A stretch of DNA of 64,000 bases from Cavia porcellus. Lineage: Eukaryota; Chordata; Mammalia; Rodentia; Caviidae. The notes beneath the pieces were generated by a model. The model had not been told where the DNA came from and did not search any database. It worked only from the letters and a program-made list of their open reading frames with translations. Both the position numbers and the translations under genes were made by a program. Shown here piece after piece: positions 55,689 through 64,000 of this stretch. Location of the stretch: the NCBI RefSeq assembly GCF_034190915.1, contig NW_026947484.1, forward strand, positions 213,044,657 through 213,108,656. Direction: 5' to 3'. Each line of letters begins with the position of its first letter. Position 1 is the first letter of the stretch.

Positions 55689-58223
55689 GATGGATGCTCT
55701 TGAACATCTGAATTTTCTTATTTTATTAGTTTCTGCTCACTTCTCATTGCCCTAAACTAAGCAAGACACAAAGATGGGTACATCTGTGGAAAATCTGACA
55801 TGTCCACGATGTCTTGGGAATTCAGGAGATGAAAAGGATGAGAACTCCATAGTCTAAGGCACGTCACAGGGAAAGACGAAAGAGCACCTTGGAGCTGGAA
55901 CTCTGAGATCGCAAAGGGAAAAACAGAACATATTGGCAAAAGGCTACAAAGGGGCACCTGCACCTAATCATAACCTTCCAAATACCTCAGTGCAATCAAT
56001 GAACAGGTGCTCTGTACAGTGTCTTCAATTTGACCACGTTTGACCTAGAACACTCCTGCTTGGAGTCTGGAAGGGAAGAGAGCCCTTGACCATGAAGTTT
56101 TCATCCAGAGCAACTGCCTTCAACCTTCAAGCACAGATAAATCATTTATGGCATTTCATTTTCCTGCTTGCATAGCGTGAAAATTGCTGCCCAGAACACT
56201 GATGACTGTCTTTGTTTGGATGCTCCCAGAGAACACATACTCCATCTATTTAATTTGTCCTGCCTATTTAACCTTTCCTAAAAATAAGAACCCCAAAGCA
56301 GTCTTTGATAATGATAGAGGAATGGCCTCTTCACTTCTTCTCCAACAAGCTAATCTATCTGTCCTTTCCTTTTCAGTCCAAATCCTGCCTCTTCCTTTCC
56401 TTAAAGTTTCCTGGCTTAGTCCAGCTCCAATTTAGTGCCCTTTGGAGAGCTCATGGTAACATCCAATTCAGCCATCAACAGATACTGGCTTGTATTGTTC
56501 TCTACGGCTCTTTTCATACACACTTTTGATTTCCAATTAAATTGCAAGCACCTTGAAGGAAAGGCCGTGTTTTCTAATTCTTGTGAATGCCATATTTCAC
56601 TTTTCACTCCTTTTCCCATGTCCCATTCTCCTAAACCAAGCAAGATACCAAGCTGGGCACATTTGTGGAAGTGTACTGGTTATTTATATGAAAGGTGCCT
56701 TTTCACCAAAAGCACTGGGTTAAATAACGTAATCTGGGAGATGCTACGTACTGGAGAGGATGGAGTTTCCACCGTGAAGGCATATCTCTAGGGTCTGCCA
56801 TGGACACCAAACTCTAACATCTCTGACCAAGCCAGTAGAAAAGCTCACAGTCCTGCTAGGATTTGAATCAGGTCTAGTTTCAAACCAGGAATTCATTATA
56901 GGCCCACATTACTGAGAGCCCAAGAAGGATCCAACTCTTCCAGAACTGGGACCAAAGAACAGTGGGAAAGTGACCTGCTTATTATAAAAAGCACTCTTGG
57001 GTCACTCATGGATTAAAAGAAGCTAGGAATCGTAGCTCTATATTTTTAAAAAGGTTTCTTAAGAAACAAACAAAAGACCAATGGGGAGGTCATCTCCATG
57101 TTGTGATTTCCCCCAACATCACCCTTTAGCTCTGAGGCACATCACTTGCCCTCTCTACTTCTGATCACCACGTGAAGTGATAACGTCAGGTACTTGGAAA
57201 AGCTAAAATTTCTACATGTGTTATCGTCCAAGAACCAAGCAAAGCTGGCATGATGACACCTGCATCCCTGTACAATGTAAAAACAATCTCTTTTAGAACC
57301 TTCAGAAAGGTCAAGGGATTTCCTGAAGAATAGAGATTTAATAGCTGTCTTCAAATAGATGAAGGGCTCCTATCAAGTGGCTGGTGAGAGCAGGGGACCA
57401 CACGTTCTTAGGCTGCATTGTGTAGGGATGGACAAATCAGGCTCCCACAAAGAAATCTTTGGCATTAAAGACCTCAGGACACAAACCAGGGACTCGGGGG
57501 TGCTCAAGAATGTCCTTCTGGTAGTTACTTCATTTGGGGAAGGGAGAGGAAGAAATAAGACAAAGGGGCAACAGCGTAACAAGGTCCGAACTCTGCAGAA
57601 AGCAATCTCAGAGCTGCTGCCTGATGCAGCATTCCCTACACTGCCTCTCTGACTTTGCCCTGTGCTTGGCCCTGCTGCATATGCCATGCCGAGCAGAAAT
57701 CTGCCCTTACAGTTTCCCTGAATCTGCTGCCTGTTGCCACCAAGGAGACTGCATAAAACTCTGCCCAGCTTTCTGGCCTGAGCCTTTCTATGTTACTGAG
57801 CATCTTACACATGCACAGGCACTGTACCAAGGCACCATTCTTACAGCAAACTTCCCATAGCACCTACCACAGATGCAATTTATGGGTAAAAAATATAAAG
57901 CTCCGAACTAGTAAGAATGACAACCAAGATTTACATCCAGGTCTGATGGGACTCCTAAGGCCATGCTCCTTCCCAGACAGGAGACTGAACAGTCAGCAGC
58001 ATGTGGCCACAGAAAGGGACAGGCGACCTGCTCCCTGTTTCTCATTTTGTGCTTCCACACAGTGCCGTCTCTCCAGATCTTGGTTTAACTGCATTATCTC
58101 TGATGCATGTGTTGCAAAAGCCTTTCAAATTATGTTACAGCTTCTGTAGAAGTTAGAAAAAAGTTACTGGAGAAAAAACTTGGTAGAACAAACATTGCAA
58201 TGAGGTCTACTTCCTTCTATTTA
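55689..58223. other. Unclassified intron with weak L2-like pieces
   Basis: 56400-56600 ('attgcaagcaccttgaagga', 'aaggccgtgttttctaattc') recalls an L2 3' part. Open frames of up to 119 codons around 57359-58149 oppose each other and show no family features. Confidence 0.4.
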
Positions 58224-58366
58224 TTTTTTTTCTTGGAGACAGGGTCTCGTTATGCCGTTCAGGTTGGCCTTGAGCTCACTTTGTAGCCTAGGCTGGTCTT
58301 GCAGCAACTCTCCTGCCTCAGCCTCCCGAGTGCTGGGATTACAAGTGTGCACTACCATGCCTGGCT
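58224..58366 (-). mobile_element. B1 SINE with internal duplication, antisense
   Basis: Poly-T, 'ggagacagggtctcgttatg', 'gttcaggttggccttgagct', 'gtagcctaggctggtcttgc', 'cagcctcccgagtgctggga' and 'actaccatgcctggct'. Both copies of the duplicated middle are present. Flanks CCTTCTATTTATTT and CCTTCTTGTCATTT suggest an eroded target-site duplication. Confidence 0.92.
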
Positions 58367-58499
58367 CCTTCTTGTCATTTCTGTTGTCAGTTTAGACTCT
58401 AAAGAATTCTCCAGATAAGCACCACATCTGGATGGAAGGTAGGAGAAGAAGGACCTAGAAGTTCTGGGTCAGCTTTGATATGGTCTTATGTAGAGGCCT

Positions 58500-58910
58500 G
58501 CAGATAAACGTACAATGCCATATAATTATAAAGAATAAGAAATTACGTACAAATTATATTATAATCAAGGAATACTAAGCAATATACACTGTGAGAAATA
58601 AGCATCTGCATGTTTGAGAATTACATCGCTATTTATGCTTCTGTTACCTGGGCTAATTATGCTTTAAGTACATGCTGAGCTCATAGCACCTTGTTTACTA
58701 GGCAGCCATGTGATTGTTATCTCCGATGAAAACAAAACATTAACAAGCACCTGCGACCAGACTCCCATGAGCACTCCACGAGTAGGTTTGATACTTGGGA
58801 TAATATGTGCAAAGTGTCCAGTGCCACACCTTTCCAAAAATAACTCATTTCTTCCCTGCTGAAGATAGCAGCCAGCCCTCAAGTGTGATCTGACAGATGC
58901 CTACTCAAAT
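58500..58910. promoter_or_regulatory. Candidate conserved intronic regulatory element
   Basis: Repeat-free, AT-rich sequence with a homeobox-type core in GGGCTAATTATGCTTTAAG (TAATTAT at 58654-58660), a TTGTTTAC forkhead-type core near 58692 and TTACATCG/TGATGAAA words. Motif density, not conservation, is the basis. Confidence 0.25.
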
Positions 58911-60240
58911 TATACCAAAGGATTAAAGGACATGACCGGAAACGACCCTAGCTCTCACCCAAGCGAACCCTTTACATCTGGGGTTAGGTTGTCTGGTTCA
59001 GCTAAAGCACACACTGGTCAAATCTCATTATGGTGAACTGCACAGGATATGCAAGTTGTGGAATTTTATTAGACAGTTAGAAATCACATTATACCCAGAT
59101 CCAGCGGATGTAGACACCCAGGCTTTCTAACAGCATGTTTGCAACAAGAAGAATTCTTTGGCACATCCTAGAAAAAGGGGGTGTATTCACACCGTCTCAC
59201 CCCCACACCTTTCTCTGCACTCTTTGGAATTTGCATATGTTGCAAAGTTTGTGCCATTGCTACGAATATATTTTTTTCCCACGGACAGGGCTGGAGCATC
59301 AGAGGTAGGGATGTTTGATGGCAAAATAATAGAGGGGTTAAACTTCAACTGTGCCTCCTTTCGACTCTTCCACAAAACACAGTTAGGTATCTGCTCTCAG
59401 AAAAGGGACTTCGGCAAGCATCTGTGAATGTTCACAGTCTGTAAATGCAAAAGGGCCATTGTGACAGCCACGTTTCACCCCAGACCCTTCGCGGGCAGTT
59501 TAGGTAACTGACATGGCTCTTCATTTCCTAGGTCCTCTCTCCATCCTCTCAGTAACACCTCTGGGCCAGGAGCCCTCACAGTCCTGGCAAAGGACTGCAG
59601 ACAGATGGGTCTGACACCAGTGGGAAACAACAAGACCAGCTTCGCGGAAGGGACTACCGAAAGTCTACCCGCCACCCACACAAAAGATCTCAAGTCCAGG
59701 AACAGCAAGGAAAAAAGAATGGAAACATGCCTTCTTTTCTTCAGAGCAACACATGCTAGCACTTCCCAGATTCTGGCATGTGTCAGCATTTCTAAAGTAA
59801 ACTCTATTTTCTTTAGATGAAGGAGATTTTTAAAACGACTCAGAATTTAACCCAGTGAAAACTGCTTGGGCTATTCACATGCAATAAACCACAGAACCAA
59901 CAAGAAAAAATCAATTGCCTCTGATTTATTTATGCATTCACTGTCCATCTCCTTCTCCTCTAATGTTAAAAAAAAAATGTCTTCTACAGTTTTGCAAGTC
60001 ATTAATCTTTCCAGAGGAAAAACGAAAATAATCAAGCTTACCATTGGTTGCCCAACATCTTGGCACAGAAAGTGCATGCTTAGTTAAGATTATGGAAGGA
60101 AAAAAGAAACTGAGTTTTGCCCATCAAACATTTAGCCAGTATTTACAGTCAGAGAATACTGCAAAACCTTAAGCCTGGTGAAGTTGGAATGCATACTATA
60201 TTAAAATGTTTAAAACAACTGTAAGACTTTACTGGTTGCT
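58911..60240. other. Unclassified intronic sequence
   Basis: No exon, RNA gene or confident repeat recognised. Confidence 0.45.
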
Positions 60241-60368
60241 TTTTTTTTTTAAAGACAGATTCTTATTATGTTGTTCAGTCTGACCTCCAACTCCCAGACT
60301 GAAGCAAGCATCCTGTCTCAGTCTCCTGAGTGACGGGGACTATAGGCAGGTTCCACTGCACCTGACCA
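60241..60368 (-). mobile_element. Old 7SL-derived monomer (proto-B1 type), antisense
   Basis: Poly-T, then 'agacagattcttattatgtt', 'gttcagtctgacctccaact', 'tctcagtctcctgagtgacg' and 'ccactgcacctgacca'. No internal duplication. GGTTGCTT occurs at both edges (60233-60240 and about 60370-60377), a probable target-site duplication. Confidence 0.75.
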
Positions 60369-61015
60369 GGTTGCTTTATTTCTTAACATGAGTAGAGGAT
60401 GCACATGCACTGGTGCTTATTTACACTTTTCTTTAGGCCCCTTTGTAGGTGTTAGGTATTTCAAACTAAATGTTGCTTATTCTAAGGCATGCTAAATATT
60501 GCTTATTCTATTCTGGGCTGTTCAGCACTGAGAACAGAGAAAGGAAGTTGGAAATGCCAAAATGTAATTGCAATAAAGAGCAGGAAATGTAAGCAACCAA
60601 TTTTGAAAGGATGTTTAAAGCTTCGAACCTATCCTGAATCACTAATGCCTATTAAAAGAGGGCTAAATTCTGGTATGAGCCCCATATGTGCGCATATATT
60701 CTCCTACTATGAACACCTGTTAGGATTGGGTAATGAGCCAAATGAAAGTCATCAGGCACCACGATCAAGTACGGTATCATCCAACTAGCGCCTCTGATGT
60801 TTCTTTCAAACTCTTTCTTCCCATCGCTGGATCTTCACCTAGAGACCACGGGTGGGGTTGTGACTTTGTTCTTGTAAACCATACTATTCTGGGGAGGTAT
60901 TGTGAAGAAAGGCTGAATTTTTCAGCCAGAAAAGCTTAGGGAACTAAGTACCCATCTTCCTGCCTTGGGTCACAACCCCCAAACAGCATTTTGTCTCACT
61001 GCCAAGAATGAGCTA

Positions 61016-61184
61016 AGCCGGGCATGGTGGCTCATGCCTGTAATCCCAGCACTTAGGAAGCCAAGGCAGAAGGATCATTGTGAGTTCGAGACCAGTCTGG
61101 GCTACAAGGTGAGCTCAAGGTCAGCCTGAACTGCATAGCGAGATCCTGTCTCAAAAATACAAAAAAAAAAAAAAAAAAAAAAAA
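61016..61184 (+). mobile_element. B1 SINE with internal duplication, 12-bp TSD
   Basis: GCCGGGCATGGTGGCTCATG opens a full-length copy. 'gaccagtctgggctacaagg' and 'ggtcagcctgaactgcatag' are the two halves of the duplicated middle. A long poly-A tail follows. Perfect direct repeats AAGAATGAGCTA at 61004-61015 and 61185-61196. Probably the youngest B1 here. Confidence 0.97.
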
Positions 61185-61240
61185 AAGAATGAGCTATGAT
61201 TCCCCACTCTTTGTGCCATCTCATTAAAACCAACATAATG

Positions 61241-61388
61241 CAAGGTGTGGTAGCTCACGCATGTAATCCCAGCACTCCAGGGCTGAGGCAGGAGGGTCAC
61301 TGTGCCAGCCTCGGCCACGTAGTGTGTTCGAGGCCAGCCTAAACTACATAGCTAGACCCTGCCTTAGAAAAATAAAGCAAAATAAAAT
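61241..61388 (+). mobile_element. B1 SINE, older copy with eroded TSD
   Basis: 'caaggtgtggtagctcacgc', 'atgtaatcccagcactccag', 'gttcgaggccagcctaaact' and 'agctagaccctgccttagaa'. Flanking 15-base repeats AAAACCAACATAATG (61226-61240) and AAAACTAACATTATG (61389-61403) differ at two positions. It sits 56 bp from the previous B1 in the same orientation. Confidence 0.92.
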
Positions 61389-61403
61389 AAAACTAACATT
61401 ATG

Positions 61404-62225
<822 letters not shown>

Positions 62226-62639
62226 CATGTGGGTAGCCAGAGAGTTCAACATGTCCACCCCAGACTGTTACAACCCAGAGCCACAGCTCCATGTAGTGTC
62301 TCAGGCCACAATGTGTCAAGCTGTAGGTAAGTTAGGACTGAAGAAGAATGAACACTGATGAATGCGAGCGTCTACTGTGCCCCAGATGCAGTACTAGGGG
62401 GTCTGATGCTTAAGCAAAAGGTAGCACCACTCAAGGGGTTGTTAACTGGGAGCGGTTCTGCTCCCAAAGGAATTCTTGGCAATCATCTGGAGAGGCTTTA
62501 GACAGTCATGATTGGCAGAACAGCACGGTGAATAGCATCCAGAGGTGAAAAGCCATGAAAGTACTAAACATCCTGCGGCACACAGGACAATCCTCTCCAC
62601 CAGGACTCATCCACCCAAACACGCCAGTAGTAGGAAGGT

Positions 62640-62745
62640 TTAAAAGCCCCATGTTAGCCCATTTCATAAGTAAGGAAACTGTGGCCCAAGTTCCAAGGTA
62701 ATTGGCAATGCTGAGATTCAGTGACAGGACTAGAAAAGTTCATGT
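62640..62745 (-). repeat. MIR core relic, antisense
   Basis: 'cccatttcataagtaaggaa', 'actgtggcccaagttccaag' and 'gctgagattcagtgacagga' correspond to the antisense MIR core. Confidence 0.55.
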
Positions 62746-63359
62746 GCTTACTCTATGTGACCTGCTCCCAGGGGAAATAAGAGAAGTGCAAGATACCATT
62801 CCTGCTCTCTTGGAGCCTGCCATCTCATCAAGGAGTTAAAAAACAGAGAATAGTGCAAAATCCAGCTTAATACAGAGAGCAACTGGGATGTCCCAGGAAC
62901 CTGAGGTGAAGAAAAGCATTCTGGGAAGTCTTCAAGGGCAAAAAAGGGAAGGCATTTTGTGCGGAAGCAACAGAAGCTAAGGCTTACACAGTGCACGGTG
63001 CTCATGCAGGATCGGGGATGCTCATGTTCAGGTTGTACGTACGTTTGCAAACCCCAAATTCTTACCATGATTGTCCAGAGAATCAACACAGTTAACTGGG
63101 AACCACCGACCTCCACCCAACCCAGTCAACTAGTTTTGCTGAACCAGCCTGACAAAATCGCACAGCACAAAATACCAGAGGACTGAGCCTCTCAGAGTGA
63201 AGGTGTCTTTGAAAGGTTAGCGTCCTCCTTACAGAAACTTGCTCTCCATAAGAGACAGCAGCAATTCTGGAAACCTCAGCTCACCAAGTCTCCCTATTAG
63301 CCTCTCCCCGCTCCATAATCCATCTGTCCACATAGAGGTTTAACTGGCTCCTAAGTGCC

Positions 63360-63730
63360 AGGCTTCCTCCCCAGCAAGCTGTGCATTTTTTGAGAGCAGG
63401 AACCACTACCCTCCTCTCCCCCTTGTTTTGTTCCATTATCCCCAGAAAAGAGCAGACAAACATTTAGCAAATAACACTTCAGACAGAGAGGCAGTCTGGT
63501 GGACACCTCCTCCCCTTCAAGGTCAAGGGTAATTATCGCTTCTCTATAATGCCTTTCCAGATATGCCCAGTCAGAATTCATCCTGCTCTCTTCTGTTTCT
63601 CAATGCACACCAGGCATGTCCTCATCATGGCTTGGGCTAAACTGGAACTCACTGTTTATCTTCCCTGCTAGACAGAAGGTGTGACAGCCTTATTTGCATC
63701 CTTAGCTCACTGTCTTTTGGTTAGGAAATA
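63360..63730 (+). repeat. L2-like 3' fragments
   Basis: 'gcattttttgagagcaggaa', 'ttgttttgttccattatccc' (63385-63440), then a second CT-rich part from 63540 with 'cttttccagatatgccc'-like wording. Probably two decayed L2 pieces. Confidence 0.4.
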
Positions 63731-64000
63731 CCCAGGACACATTTATGCAGTTGGGAAAAGGATCTGTTCAGGGTCTCTAGAACCTATTGTGGGCCACTCA
63801 CTCCTCCAAGCCTGCCTCTCCAGGAGGAAGGCAAGCACATAATCTATACTCAATGGCATCTGACGGAGGGGCAGGGGAGGTCAAGGGCTATACCACGAAT
63901 GCCACGCATGAGTGCCCAAAAGACAAAGAAGCTCAACTTGAACTGACGCTGTTCAGCACCTTCCCCACCACCACACCACAGACAATCCACATGTCCGGAG

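Noticed and set aside
57359..58149. Cluster of overlapping open frames of up to 119 codons
   Set aside because: Frames on both strands overlap without any conserved motif; typical of chance openings in GC-richer intron.

Overview
The window is mammalian nuclear DNA, most probably from a rodent outside the mouse/rat lineage. The evidence is 7SL-derived B1 SINEs with the rodent-type internal duplication, a dimeric B1-dID-like SINE, a tRNA-derived SINE with intact A and B boxes, LINE-1, MaLR/MLT LTRs, and still recognisable MIR, L2 and MER5 relics. I saw no muroid B2 or B4 element. A slowly evolving non-muroid rodent such as a beaver or relative would fit, but that placement is inference. There are no bacterial-type genes, operons, CRISPR arrays or rRNAs.

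I can support one protein-coding exon. It is a 64-bp exon on the minus strand at 62127-62190 with good splice sites, encoding the end of the C2 domain of protein kinase C epsilon (PRKCE). PRKCE is therefore transcribed right to left. Positions 62191-64000 are the 3' end of the preceding intron, and positions 1-62126 are the 5' part of the following intron, which is longer than 62 kb here. No other PRKCE exon was found. The other long open frames are chance openings or lie in repeats.

Layout: 1-4.1 kb, mostly unclassified intron with a palindromic DNA-transposon relic and a tRNA-SINE. 4.1-8 kb, old L1 pieces in conflicting orientations. 9.3-10.2 kb, an MLT1-like LTR and an ancient repeat. 11.1-13.5 kb, a minus-strand L1 lacking the middle of ORF2 but keeping ORF1 and a 5' UTR. 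14-27.9 kb, mostly unclassified intron with a CA repeat, SINEs, MIRs and a MaLR LTR. 28-29.9 kb, an old L1 split by a MaLR LTR and a B1. 30.8-31.4 kb, an ERV-type LTR. 32.5-33.2 kb and 41.6-42.5 kb, two plus-strand L1 3'-end insertions with target-site duplications. 34.6-35.5 kb, a long L2 relic. 39-41.3 kb, a dense cluster of LTR, MER5 copies and four tRNA-type SINEs. 46.8-47.5 kb and 54.5-55.7 kb, L1 3' ends. 58-61.4 kb, four B1-type SINEs. Unclassified stretches at about 35.8, 47.9, 53.6 and 58.6 kb look like possible intronic regulatory DNA, but this is judged only from motif content.

I found no undescribed gene system. The most unusual structure is the L1 3' UTR of this species. It recurs in several copies as imperfect tandem T-rich modules, and one copy also carries a separate array of 52-bp G-rich repeats inside an insertion with a clean 15-bp target-site duplication.
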